Origin: Clostridia bacterium
GTDB lineage: Bacteria > Bacillota_A > Clostridia > Oscillospirales > CAG-272
Direction of reading: 5' to 3'
Length of the DNA stretch: 13,337 bases
Assembly: GCA_017552165.1 (NCBI GenBank)
Contig: JAFZCF010000022.1
Coordinates: 1-13,337, forward strand
In this document: positions 6,341 to 13,337 of the stretch, piece by piece
Position numbering within the stretch: the stretch's first letter is position 1
How the letters are laid out: the number at the start of each line of letters is the position of its first letter
Notes under the pieces: generated by a model
The model's database searches: none
What the model was told of the DNA's origin: nothing
What the model saw: only the letters and a program-made list of their open reading frames with translations
Translations under genes and position numbers: made by a program

Positions 6341-8467
6341 ATGAAAAACGCAAGAAAGTTTACGGCGGCGGTTATCGCCGTTCTGATGATAGCGCTCTGC
6401 TCCTGCGGAGGGAACGCGGGGACGTCCGTGACGACGGGCGAAAAGGTCGGCAACACGGACGCCGAGCCCGTCAGCGCGACGGCGGAACTCCTGTCCGACC
6501 CCGCGGACGACTCAAAAACCCCGTCGGGAGATTTTGAGATGACCACGGAGGACGGGAGCTTCACGAACGAGGGGAACGTCTACACCGTCACGGCGGCGGG
6601 AAAATACACCCTCTCGGGCAGTCTCCCCGAGGGGCAGATAGTTGTCGACGCGGGAGAGGACGACGAGATAACGCTCGTGATGAGCGGCGCGTCCGTGACG
6701 TGCTCAACCGACGCACCGGTGAAGGTAGTTTCCGCCGGCGAGGTCAAGGCCAAGGCGGCGGACGGCAGTTATAACGTCGTGACGGACGCCCGGACGGGCT
6801 CGCCGGAGTCGGCTTCGGAGAGCGACGACAACCCCGACGCCGCGATCTGGGCTGACTGCGATCTCAAGCTCGACGGAGAGGGGACGCTGATCGTCTCCTC
6901 GACGTACGACAACGGGGTTAAGTCAAAGGACGATCTGAAGATAAAAGAAATCACCCTCAAGGTGACGGCCCCCGGCAACGCCCTCAAGGGCAACGATTCG
7001 GTGACCGTCGAGTCCGGGGCGCTCACCCTGATCTCGACCGCCTCCGACGGGATAAAGACGTCGAACACCGACGTTTCGAAAAAAGGCAAACAGAAGGGCA
7101 CGGTCTCGATACAGGGCGGGCAGGTGGACGTCTATTCCTTCTGCGACGGCATCAGCGCGGCCTATAACGCCGAGATATCGGGCGAGGCGGTGCTCAACGT
7201 TTTCACCTCCTCCTACGCCGGGGAGGCCGCGGAGTCGGGCGACGAGGTATATCTGATAGTCCCGAAGAGCGTTTACTCACAGTCCGACGGATATTACGCG
7301 TATCTGTATAACGACGACGACGGCGCGGGCGTGTGGATAGGATTCGAATACGAGACCATGGTCTACAGCGGCCGGACGGCGTCGTATTACGGGCTCAAGG
7401 CGATTCTGCCGGCCGGGTACTCGAACGTCATATTCGCCATCACCGACTCGGGCGCCGAGCCCTCGGCGGAAAACTGCAGGGCGGCGACCTCCGGCGGGGC
7501 GGTAAACAGGGGGATGAACAGCTTCCTGATCTCCTCGGTCTCGGACGGCTCCGTCACGGGAGACTGGACGCAGCTGTCCTCGGGGAGCGGCAGCTCGGAG
7601 AAGACGACGTATTCATCAAAGGGGATAAAGGCGTATAACGAGGTCATAATCACGGGCGGCGCGGTCACGGTTTACGCAAAGGACGACGGCATCCACGCAA
7701 ACGCCGACGGCAAGCTCGAAAACGGCGAAAGAGCCCTCGGGAACATAACGGTATCGGGCGGCAGCGTCACGATAACCTCGGCCGACGACGGCATGCACGC
7801 CGACGGCGCGCTCATAATCTCGGGAGGTACGGTCAACGTTGCCGAGTCTCACGAGGGGCTCGAGGCCAACGTGATAACCGTATCGGGCGGAACGACCTTC
7901 GTTTACGGCAACGACGACGGCATCAACGCGACCAAGGGCGCGAGCACACCCCTCGTCAACATAACGGGCGGATATCTCGACGTCACAACCCCGTCGGGAG
8001 ACACCGACGGCATAGATTCAAACGGCAATATAACGATGTCCGGCGGATTCGTGATAGTCAAGGGCGGCTCGTCGAGCGGCATGGTGGCGGGCTCCGTCGA
8101 CGTCGACGGGACCATAACGGTCACGGGCGGCACGATCATCGCCCTCGGCGGCATCTGCGAGACCCCGGCGAGCGGCTCGGTCAACGTCTACGCCTCGTCC
8201 GGCACGAGCTTCCGCGAGGGCGACTACGAGCTCACCGACTCATCGGGCAATACGATAGCGTCGTTCACGCTCAAATCGTCCTATTCGTCCTTCTGGATAG
8301 CGTCCGAGGAGCTCGGGCTGAACGGCAGCTACACCCTGACGAGCCCGTCGGGCTCCGTCGCGAGCTGGACTCAGACCTCGTCGTCCGTCGGCACCTCCGG
8401 CATGGGAGGCGGCGGATTCGGCGGAGGAGGCTTCGGCGGAGGAGGCCGCCCCGGCGGGAGGAGATAG
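6341..8467 (+). CDS. Cthe_2159-like carbohydrate-binding beta-helix lipoprotein with inserted module (708 aa)
   Basis: Probable surface lipoprotein that binds polysaccharide; the family's type protein, clostridial Cthe_2159, is a beta-helix that binds acidic sugars. The signal peptide ends in LCSC, with Cys22 the likely lipidated residue, followed by a Thr/Ala/Ser/Asp-rich linker to about residue 75. The segment 80-130 (YTLSGSLPEG, then alternating hydrophobic strands) is typical of this domain. Rungs with a recurring (D/N)G(I/V/M/L) turn occur at 189-195, 235-240, 268-273, 448-453, 482-487, 504-509, 525-530 and 555-560. Between them, residues about 300-412 form a different, Tyr/Trp-rich module. 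The tail 686-708 is almost all Gly with FGGGG repeats and ends in RPGGRR. GAGGTGA at 6328-6334 supports the ATG. It is transcribed alone. No catalytic residues are visible, so binding is favoured over hydrolysis. Confidence 0.87.
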   Translation: MKNARKFTAAVIAVLMIALCSCGGNAGTSVTTGEKVGNTDAEPVSATAELLSDPADDSKTPSGDFEMTTEDGSFTNEGNVYTVTAAGKYTLSGSLPEGQIVVDAGEDDEITLVMSGASVTCSTDAPVKVVSAGEVKAKAADGSYNVVTDARTGSPESASESDDNPDAAIWADCDLKLDGEGTLIVSSTYDNGVKSKDDLKIKEITLKVTAPGNALKGNDSVTVESGALTLISTASDGIKTSNTDVSKKGKQKGTVSIQGGQVDVYSFCDGISAAYNAEISGEAVLNVFTSSYAGEAAESGDEVYLIVPKSVYSQSDGYYAYLYNDDDGAGVWIGFEYETMVYSGRTASYYGLKAILPAGYSNVIFAITDSGAEPSAENCRAATSGGAVNRGMNSFLISSVSDGSVTGDWTQLSSGSGSSEKTTYSSKGIKAYNEVIITGGAVTVYAKDDGIHANADGKLENGERALGNITVSGGSVTITSADDGMHADGALIISGGTVNVAESHEGLEANVITVSGGTTFVYGNDDGINATKGASTPLVNITGGYLDVTTPSGDTDGIDSNGNITMSGGFVIVKGGSSSGMVAGSVDVDGTITVTGGTIIALGGICETPASGSVNVYASSGTSFREGDYELTDSSGNTIASFTLKSSYSSFWIASEELGLNGSYTLTSPSGSVASWTQTSSSVGTSGMGGGGFGGGGFGGGGRPGGRR

Positions 8468-8546
8468 ACGACGTGCGTTGAGACATTGCCCAATGCCTGA
8501 TTCGGCTGAAACTTCAACCGCGGATGAGGACAGTCAAAAAAACGAT

Positions 8547-8580
8547 AAAAGCCGTCCGGCCTGTCGGCAGGGCGGTTTTT
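8547..8580 (+). terminator. Rho-independent terminator of the beta-helix lipoprotein gene
   Basis: Arms AAAAGCCGTCC (8547-8557) and GGGCGGTTTTT (8570-8580) pair over 11 bp with two G-U wobbles. An inner GCC/GGC stem with a TGTC loop tops the hairpin after a single mismatch. The run TTTTT (8576-8580) closes it. It lies about 80 bases after the stop codon and just upstream of the S10 promoter, insulating the ribosomal operon from read-through. The matching A-run at 8547-8550 could give weak minus-strand function, but no minus-strand gene is near. Confidence 0.85.
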
Positions 8581-8589
8581 GATGCGGAA

Positions 8590-8653
8590 AATTGTAAACA
8601 AATTGTAAATTATTTTCAGTAGACTTGAAAAACGGAATCACATAGTGTATAAT
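8590..8653 (+). promoter_or_regulatory. S10 operon promoter with UP-like A+T element
   Basis: -35 TTGAAA (8625-8630), an exact 17-base spacer, and a perfect -10 TATAAT (8648-8653). Upstream, 8587-8617 is almost all A and T and contains AATTGTAAA twice (8590-8598 and 8601-8609), 11 bases apart. This places an A+T tract about 40-70 bases before the predicted start near 8660, where UP elements contact the alpha-subunit tails of RNA polymerase at strong ribosomal promoters. The 11-base direct repeat could instead be a regulator site. Confidence 0.82.
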
Positions 8654-8659
8654 CTGTCC

Positions 8660-8985
8660 GCTTGATTTGCGTTGAAGCGGGAGGTTGCCCGGCAGATGCG
8701 ATTCTGTCTGACGGGGGAATTTCCGCTGAGCATGTCCGTTTCCGCCGTAAAAACCGGCGGTTTGCCCCTGTGTTGTCCACAGGCACGGGGTAATTCGGCG
8801 GGGTGCGGCGGGTAGATCGGGCGGATGAAGAATCGGGATGCGCCTCGGCGCGATCTCCGGAGCCTTCGAAAAAATATGAGGGGGCTTCGGATAAAGTTAT
8901 CCTACGGGCATGAAACGCCCGGACGGGTGTTCGAGTCTTCGCCCCGAAAAACTGTATCAGGCCAGTATTATAAGGAGGCAAAGCA
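8660..8985 (+). promoter_or_regulatory. Long structured 5' leader of the S10 operon
   Basis: About 325 untranslated bases separate the predicted start of transcription from rpsJ. Hairpins visible by eye are GGCAGA/TCTGTC (8691-8696/8703-8708, one wobble), CCGCCG/CGGCGG (8742-8747/8755-8760), CCTGTG/CACAGG (8767-8772/8778-8783), CCGGAGCC/GGCTTCGG (8857-8864/8883-8890, one wobble) and CGGGC/GCCCG (8905-8909/8917-8921). None is followed by a real T-run; the second is followed only by TTTG. Autoregulation of S10 operons by L4 is known in gamma-proteobacteria and leaders of other ribosomal operons bind their own products, so a regulatory role is reasonable but inferred. The only reading frames here are short and lack good ribosome binding sites. 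Confidence 0.6.
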
Positions 8986-9294
8986 ATGGCAGCAAAGGAG
9001 AAACTCAGAGTTCGTCTGAAGAGCTATGATCATTTTCTCATAGACCAGGCGGCGGAGAAGGTCGTCGATACCGCTAAGCACAACGGTGCCGAGGTTTCGG
9101 GCCCCATCCCGCTTCCCACGGAAAAAGAGATAATCACCATACTCCGCGCGGTCCACAAGTACAAGGACAGCCGCGAGCAGTTCGAACTGAGAACTCACAA
9201 AAGGCTCATCGACATAATCAAGCCGTCGAACAAAGTCATCGACGCGCTTATGAGCCTGGAGCTTCCCGCGGGCGTTCAGATCGAGATCAAGTGA
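8986..9294 (+). CDS. rpsJ: 30S ribosomal protein S10 (102 aa)
   Basis: S10 sits in the head of the small subunit, and as NusE it also takes part in transcription antitermination with NusB. Length is standard. The N-terminal strand [14 protein letters not shown] leads into the long loop with GPIPLPT (39-45), and the signature [11 protein letters not shown] (67-77) is intact, followed by the usual ending [17 protein letters not shown] at 8972-8978, 7 bases before the ATG, fixes the start. It is the first gene of the operon, after the long leader. The 93 bases before rplC form the widest gap inside the operon; they contain a few short G/C hairpins but no terminator. Confidence 0.98.
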   Translation: MAAKEKLRVRLKSYDHFLIDQAAEKVVDTAKHNGAEVSGPIPLPTEKEIITILRAVHKYKDSREQFELRTHKRLIDIIKPSNKVIDALMSLELPAGVQIEIK

Positions 9295-9387
9295 TCTGAC
9301 CGCGGAGACCCCGAGGGTTTTATGTCAAGTCGGCGACGGTTGCCTGCCGGAGTCGACCAATAACTAAAACAGGAGGAAAGAAATCCA

Positions 9388-10017
9388 ATGAAAAAAGGCA
9401 TTATCGGCAAAAAGATCGGCATGACGCAGATCTTCGACGCCAGCGGTAACGTCATCCCGGTCACTCTCGTTGAGGCCGGCCCGTGCACCGTTACGCAGAA
9501 AAAGACCGTAGACACGGACGGATACGACGCGGTCCAGCTCGGATTCAGCGACGTTCCGGAAAGAAAACTCAGCAAGCCCGAGGCAGGGCATCTCAAAAAG
9601 TCCGGCGTTCTCAAGAAACACCTCAAGGAATTCCGTCTCGACGACATTTCCGGATTCAACACGGGCGATACCGTCACCGCCGACATCTTCGCGGCAGGTG
9701 AAAAGGTCGACGTTACCGGGATCACGAAGGGCCGCGGATATTCCGGCGTCGTGAAGCGCTGGAACGCTCACATCCTCAAGATGACCCACGGTACCGGTCC
9801 GGTACACCGTCAGCCCGGCTCAATGGGCGCCAACTCCGACCCGTCAAGGATCTTCAAGAACAAGATCATGCCGGGACAGTACGGAAACGAACAGGTGACC
9901 GTTCTCAATCTTACGGTCGCAAAGGTGGACGCGGAGAAGAATATAATCGCGGTTAAGGGAGCTCTTCCCGGCGCGCGCGGCGGCATTCTTTTCATCCGTG
10001 ACTCCGTCAAGGCCTGA
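9388..10017 (+). CDS. rplC: 50S ribosomal protein L3 (209 aa)
   Basis: L3 binds 23S rRNA early in assembly, and its loop reaches toward the peptidyl transferase centre. The opening [16 protein letters not shown] is the classic N-terminus. The rRNA-binding extension is intact: [12 protein letters not shown] (114-125), [13 protein letters not shown] (133-145) and [19 protein letters not shown] (150-168). MPGQYG replaces the more frequent M-A-G-H/Q-M-G, a mild difference. AGGAGG at 9371-9376 lies 11 bases before the ATG, slightly further than at the other genes. The stop codon is followed within 20 bases by the rplD start. Confidence 0.98.
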   Translation: MKKGIIGKKIGMTQIFDASGNVIPVTLVEAGPCTVTQKKTVDTDGYDAVQLGFSDVPERKLSKPEAGHLKKSGVLKKHLKEFRLDDISGFNTGDTVTADIFAAGEKVDVTGITKGRGYSGVVKRWNAHILKMTHGTGPVHRQPGSMGANSDPSRIFKNKIMPGQYGNEQVTVLNLTVAKVDAEKNIIAVKGALPGARGGILFIRDSVKA

Positions 10018-10037
10018 TGCGGAAGGAGGAAAAATCA

Positions 10038-10664
10038 ATGCCTAACGTAAAAGTAGTAGATATGCAGGGCAAAGAGGTCGGTCAGATCGCCCTCTCCGAC
10101 GACGTTTTCGGAGTTGAGGTCAACGAGGCCGTCATTCATACCGCGGTAAGGGCCTTCCTTATGAATCAGAGACAGGGAACTCAGTCCGCGCTCACGAGAT
10201 CCGAGGTTTCCGGCGGCGGCAAAAAGCCGTGGAGACAGAAGGGCACGGGACGCGCAAGACAGGGCTCGACGAGATCTCCCCAGTGGACTCACGGCGGGAT
10301 CGTGTTCGCTCCCAAGCCGAGATCCTATCGCGTGACTATCAACAAGAAGACGAGACAGCTCGCCATCAAGGGAGCTCTCTCCGACAAGGCGCTCGGCGAC
10401 GGGCTCGTTGTCGTTGATCAGATCACCACCGAAGAGTTCAAGACAAGAACGATGGTCAACATGCTGTCGGCGGTCGGCGCGGGAAGAAAATCCCTTGTCG
10501 TCCTCGCCGGAAACGACCCCAAGGTCGTAAAGAGCTTTGCTAACATCGAGGACGTGAAGACGGCGCAGACGAACACGATAAACGTCTACGATATCCTCAA
10601 CGCCGACACGCTCGTCATCGAGAAGGCCGCCGCAGAGAAGCTGCAGGAGGTATATGCGAAATGA
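10038..10664 (+). CDS. rplD: 50S ribosomal protein L4 (208 aa)
   Basis: L4 is an early-assembly large-subunit protein whose extended loop lines the peptide exit tunnel; in E. coli it also represses its own operon. The loop is fully conserved: [19 protein letters not shown] (58-76), then [18 protein letters not shown] (80-97). The globular domain has the usual ILNADTLVI near the C-terminus (186-194). The chosen ATG at 10038 has AAGGAGG (10023-10029) 8 bases upstream. An in-frame ATG at 10017 overlaps the rplC stop and precedes the ribosome binding site, so it is not used. The gene overlaps rplW by 4 bases. Confidence 0.97.
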   Translation: MPNVKVVDMQGKEVGQIALSDDVFGVEVNEAVIHTAVRAFLMNQRQGTQSALTRSEVSGGGKKPWRQKGTGRARQGSTRSPQWTHGGIVFAPKPRSYRVTINKKTRQLAIKGALSDKALGDGLVVVDQITTEEFKTRTMVNMLSAVGAGRKSLVVLAGNDPKVVKSFANIEDVKTAQTNTINVYDILNADTLVIEKAAAEKLQEVYAK

Positions 10665-10957
10665 AAAGCGCGTACGATATAATCCGCCGCCCGATAGTGA
10701 CCGAGCAGTCGATGTCCGAAACGGCGGCAAAGAAGTACACGTTCGAGGTTGCTGGCGACGCCACCAAGTCGGACGTGAAAAACGCGGTCGAGGCGGTCTT
10801 CGACGGAGTTAAGGTCGAAAAGGTCCGCACGATCAATATGAAGAGAAAGCCGAAGAGAATGGGTGTTCATTCCGGATACACTTCCGAGTGGAAAAAGGCG
10901 ATAGTGACTCTCACCGCCGATTCCAAGACCATCGCGTTCTTCGACGGCATGTGTTGA
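10661..10957 (+). CDS. rplW: 50S ribosomal protein L23 (98 aa)
   Basis: L23 sits at the tunnel exit, where signal recognition particle and trigger factor dock. [13 protein letters not shown] (5-17) and [20 protein letters not shown] (25-44) are typical, and the basic loop [12 protein letters not shown] (57-68) binds rRNA. Length is standard. The ATG overlaps the rplD stop (ATGA), implying translational coupling, and AGGAGG at 10645-10650 lies inside the end of rplD. The frame ends in TGA followed at once by in-phase TAA, a tandem stop. Confidence 0.97.
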   Translation: MKSAYDIIRRPIVTEQSMSETAAKKYTFEVAGDATKSDVKNAVEAVFDGVKVEKVRTINMKRKPKRMGVHSGYTSEWKKAIVTLTADSKTIAFFDGMC

Positions 10958-10973
10958 TAAGGGGTGACTCAAA

Positions 10974-11807
10974 ATGGCAGTTAAAACATTCAAGCCGACC
11001 ACTCCGTCGAGAAGACAGATGTCCGTGCCTTCCTTCGACGAGGTCACCAAGAACACCCCCGAAAAGAGCCTCATCGAGATAAAGAAGAAGCATTCCGGCC
11101 GCAACAGCTACGGCAGGATCACGGTCCGCCATCAGGGCGGCGGCAACAAGCTCAAATACAGGGTCGTCGACTTCAAGAGAGCGGCGTCCGAAGGGGCTTC
11201 CACTGTCGTGGGCGTCGAGTACGACCCCAACCGCACGGCGTACATCGCTCTTCTTCAGAACGAAAAGGGCGAAAAGAGCTACATCATCGCGCCGCTCGGC
11301 GTGACGGACGGCGACAAGCTTTATTCGGGAGATAATTCGGATATCAAACCGGGCAACACTCTTCCGATAGCTAAGATCCCCGTCGGTACGCTCATCCACA
11401 ACATCGAGCTCTATCCCGGCAAGGGAGGCCAGCTCGTCCGTTCCGCGGGCACGGCGGCCCAGCTCATAGCCAAGGAAAACGGCATGGCTCAGGTCAGACT
11501 TCCCTCGGGCGAGGTCAGACTCATCAGACTCGAGTGCAAAGCGACGATCGGCCAGATCGGCAACATCGAGCATGAGACCATCAAGCTCGGCAAGGCGGGC
11601 AAAAAGCGTCACATGGGCATCCGTCCCACGGTCCGCGGCTCCGTCATGAACCCCGTTGACCACCCGCACGGCGGCGGCGAAGGACGTTCGCCGATAGGTC
11701 GTCCGGGCCCCGTCACCCCGTGGGGCAAGCCGGCGCTCGGTTACAAGACCCGTTCTAAGAAGGCGAAGAGCAACAAGCTCATCGTCAGACGCAGAAATGG
11801 CAAATAA
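10974..11807 (+). CDS. rplB: 50S ribosomal protein L2 (277 aa)
   Basis: L2 is needed for subunit joining and supports the peptidyl transferase centre. RNA-binding segments are intact: [19 protein letters not shown] (41-59) in the OB-fold half, and the C-terminal [17 protein letters not shown] (230-246), whose first His matches the functionally important His229 of E. coli. The basic tail ends [17 protein letters not shown] at 10961-10967 is a weaker ribosome binding site than at neighbouring genes, but the ATG six bases later starts the conserved [14 protein letters not shown]. Fifteen bases separate it from rpsS. Confidence 0.98.
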   Translation: MAVKTFKPTTPSRRQMSVPSFDEVTKNTPEKSLIEIKKKHSGRNSYGRITVRHQGGGNKLKYRVVDFKRAASEGASTVVGVEYDPNRTAYIALLQNEKGEKSYIIAPLGVTDGDKLYSGDNSDIKPGNTLPIAKIPVGTLIHNIELYPGKGGQLVRSAGTAAQLIAKENGMAQVRLPSGEVRLIRLECKATIGQIGNIEHETIKLGKAGKKRHMGIRPTVRGSVMNPVDHPHGGGEGRSPIGRPGPVTPWGKPALGYKTRSKKAKSNKLIVRRRNGK

Positions 11808-11822
11808 GGGAGGCAGTGAAAT

Positions 11823-12101
11823 ATGAGCAGAAGCCTTAAAAAGGGCCCGTTCGTCGAAGAAAAGCTTTTCAGAAAAGTTGAAGCGATGAACGCGTCAGGC
11901 AACAAGCAGGTCGTCAAGACCTGGTCAAGAGCTTCCACGATTTTCCCGGAATTTGTTGGACATACGATCGCGGTTCACGATGGCCGTAAGCACGTCCCGG
12001 TGTACATCACCGAGGACATGGTCGGTCACAAGCTCGGTGAGTTCGCTCCCACGAGAACGTTCCGCGGGCATTCGGGGTCCAAGACCTCCAATACCAAGTG
12101 A
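11823..12101 (+). CDS. rpsS: 30S ribosomal protein S19 (92 aa)
   Basis: S19 lies in the small-subunit head next to S13 and takes part in the inter-subunit bridge. [16 protein letters not shown] at the start, [23 protein letters not shown] (37-59) and [16 protein letters not shown] (74-89) are hallmark segments with no unusual changes. GGGAGG at 11808-11813, 9 bases before the ATG, supports the start. The stop codon is followed directly by the ribosome binding site of rplV. Confidence 0.98.
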   Translation: MSRSLKKGPFVEEKLFRKVEAMNASGNKQVVKTWSRASTIFPEFVGHTIAVHDGRKHVPVYITEDMVGHKLGEFAPTRTFRGHSGSKTSNTK

Positions 12102-12115
12102 CGGAGGACAGAAAA

Positions 12116-12451
12116 ATGGAAGCAATCTCTAAAATAAACTACGTAAGGATCACCCCCCGCAAAGTCAAGATCGTTCTTGATCTCATAAGAGGCAAGAAGG
12201 TCGGCGAAGCGCTGGGAATCCTCAGGTTTACACCCAACGCCGCAGCCGAGTACGTCGGCAAGCTCGTAAAGAGCGCTGCGGCAAACGCTGAAAACAATTT
12301 CAGCATGGACCCCGACAAGCTGTACGTTTCGTCCTGCTTCGTGTGCCCCGGCCCGACTCTCAAGAGACTCCTGCCGAGAGCGCGCGGCAGAGCGGACAGA
12401 CTCCTCAAGAGGACCAGCCACATCACGGTCGGCGTCAGCGAGAAAGACTGA
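12116..12451 (+). CDS. rplV: 50S ribosomal protein L22 (111 aa)
   Basis: L22 binds all domains of 23S rRNA and its beta-hairpin lines the exit tunnel constriction; changes there give macrolide resistance. [19 protein letters not shown] (11-29) is the conserved N-terminal helix region, and the hairpin tip and strand [19 protein letters not shown] (86-104) are typical with no hairpin insertion or deletion. The ATG at 12116 has GGAGG (12103-12107) 8 bases upstream. An in-frame GTG at 12098 overlaps the rpsS stop and lies before the ribosome binding site, so it is not chosen. Confidence 0.96.
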   Translation: MEAISKINYVRITPRKVKIVLDLIRGKKVGEALGILRFTPNAAAEYVGKLVKSAAANAENNFSMDPDKLYVSSCFVCPGPTLKRLLPRARGRADRLLKRTSHITVGVSEKD

Positions 12452-12468
12452 AAGGAAGGACATGAATA

Positions 12469-13337
12469 ATGGGTCAGAAAGTTAATCCTCACGGCTTTCG
12501 CGTAGGCGTGATCAAGAACTGGGACAGCAGATGGTTCGTCGGCGACGGCGACTTCGGCGATACTCTCGTGTCCGACCACAAGGTCAGGGAGTACATCAAA
12601 AAGAATTACAGAGAAGCGGGGATCCCCAAGATCGAGATCGAGCGCGTTCCCGGGCTTGTCAGAGTGTTCGTTCACTGCGCAAAGCCGGGTATGATAGTCG
12701 GACACGCCGGCGCTGAGATCAACAAGCTCAAGGGCATTCTCGAAAAGATGCTCGGCTCGACCGTTTCGATCACCGTCGTCGAGGTCAGGAACCCCGACGT
12801 CAACGCTCAGCTCGTTGCAGAGAGCATCGCAAAGCAGCTCGAGGGCCGCGCCTCGTTCCGCCGCGCCATGAAGATGGCCATCGGCAGAACCATGAAGCTC
12901 GGCGCCAAGGGAATCAAGATCACCTGCGGCGGACGTCTCGGCGGCGCCGAGATCGCGAGATCCGAGCACTATCACGAGGGCTCCATCCCGCTTCAGACGC
13001 TCCGCGCCGACATCGACTACGGTTTTGCCGAGGCGAACACGACCTACGGCAAGATCGGCGTAAAGGTCTGGGTCTATAAGGGCGAGGTCCTCCGCGACAG
13101 CGGCAAGAAGAGACATTTTGCCGAGGCCAAGATCGAGGCGCCGAAGCAGGACAGACGCAGAGGCGACAGAAGGTTCGACCGCCGCGACAACGACAAGCGC
13201 GGCAACAACGACCGCTTCGGCGGGTACAGGGGCAGCCGTCAGGGCGTCGGTGACCGTCAGAACGGCGCGCCGCAGTCCGGAGACGGCAGCCGAGCGCGTG
13301 CAGGCCTATATGCAGGCCCATCCGGGCCAGGCCGTGC
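12469..13337 (+). CDS. rpsC: 30S ribosomal protein S3 (partial, 289 codons to window edge)
   Basis: S3 lies at the mRNA entry channel, and its basic residues assist mRNA unwinding. [16 protein letters not shown] is the classic start. The KH domain carries GHAG (78-81) as its GxxG loop, and the C-terminal domain has [15 protein letters not shown] (126-140), [13 protein letters not shown] (154-166) and the usual [15 protein letters not shown] (194-208). The conserved core ends near residue 215, where most bacterial S3 proteins nearly end. Here the frame continues at least 70 residues as a basic Arg/Asp/Asn/Gly-rich tail and is still open at the edge. AAGGAAGGA at 12452-12460 lies 8 bases before the ATG. 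From about 13286 the codon pattern suggests a frame change or a chimeric contig end, so the last 15-18 residues are doubtful. Confidence 0.96.
   Translation, partial: MGQKVNPHGFRVGVIKNWDSRWFVGDGDFGDTLVSDHKVREYIKKNYREAGIPKIEIERVPGLVRVFVHCAKPGMIVGHAGAEINKLKGILEKMLGSTVSITVVEVRNPDVNAQLVAESIAKQLEGRASFRRAMKMAIGRTMKLGAKGIKITCGGRLGGAEIARSEHYHEGSIPLQTLRADIDYGFAEANTTYGKIGVKVWVYKGEVLRDSGKKRHFAEAKIEAPKQDRRRGDRRFDRRDNDKRGNNDRFGGYRGSRQGVGDRQNGAPQSGDGSRARAGLYAGPSGPGR

Noticed and set aside
8742..8764. CCGCCG/CGGCGG hairpin as an intrinsic attenuator of the S10 operon
   Set aside because: Only TTTG follows the stem, then C-rich sequence. This is too weak a T-run to call a terminator, so it is listed only as leader structure.
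8923..8945. tRNA-like T-loop GTTCGAGTC in the S10 leader
   Set aside because: The flanking bases do not form the 5-bp T-stem, and no acceptor, D or anticodon arms are found around it.
8825..9019. 64-codon frame starting in the S10 leader and running into rpsJ
   Set aside because: It overlaps rpsJ in another frame, lacks a clear ribosome binding site and its product is arbitrary in composition.
9295..9387. Possible regulatory hairpin or terminator between rpsJ and rplC
   Set aside because: Only short stems such as GGCGA/TTGCC with a 3-base loop can be drawn and no T-run follows. There is no reason to split the operon here.
10017..10037. Upstream in-frame ATG adding seven residues to L4
   Set aside because: It precedes the AAGGAGG ribosome binding site and adds residues not found at the conserved N-terminus.

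Overview
The window looks like a piece of a fairly GC-rich Bacillota genome, probably class Clostridia and possibly an uncultured gut lineage. This is inferred from strong AGGAGG-type ribosome binding sites, Gram-positive lipoprotein signals with Thr/Glu/Pro-rich linkers, a clostridial-type Cthe_2159-like beta-helix surface protein, and ribosomal proteins of Gram-positive type. No rRNA, tRNA, CRISPR array, transposase or integrase was found. The contig is cut at both ends: the left edge holds the last codons of an unidentified gene and the right edge cuts rpsC.

Layout. (1) 1-84: 3' end of an unknown plus-strand gene. (2) 106-2149: minus-strand single-gene unit encoding an ABC half-exporter, with its own promoter (2121-2149) and terminator (106-132). 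(3) 2178-6235: divergent plus-strand two-gene operon with its own promoter and a strong terminator. It encodes a lipoprotein zinc amidase (Amidase_2 type) followed by a 1004-residue membrane-anchored protein of unknown function whose C-terminal third looks like a seven-blade beta-propeller. (4) 6273-8580: a single gene with promoter, operator-like inverted repeat and terminator. It encodes a large lipoprotein with Cthe_2159-like beta-helix rungs interrupted by a module resembling a starch-binding domain. (5) 8590 to the end: the S10 ribosomal protein operon in the classic order rpsJ-rplC-rplD-rplW-rplB-rpsS-rplV-rpsC. It starts with an A+T-rich UP-like element, a near-consensus promoter and an untranslated leader of about 325 bases with several hairpins.

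How the parts fit. The left 8.5 kb encodes envelope functions: export, peptidoglycan cleavage and surface carbohydrate binding. Each unit has its own promoter and terminator, so they are neighbours rather than one regulon. The right 4.7 kb is an essential housekeeping operon with very short or overlapping gene junctions. Nothing amounts to a clear new defence or mobile system. The parts most worth a second look are the propeller protein paired with the amidase, the module inserted in the beta-helix protein, the long S10 leader, and the long basic tail of S3, which ends in an apparent frame switch at the contig edge.
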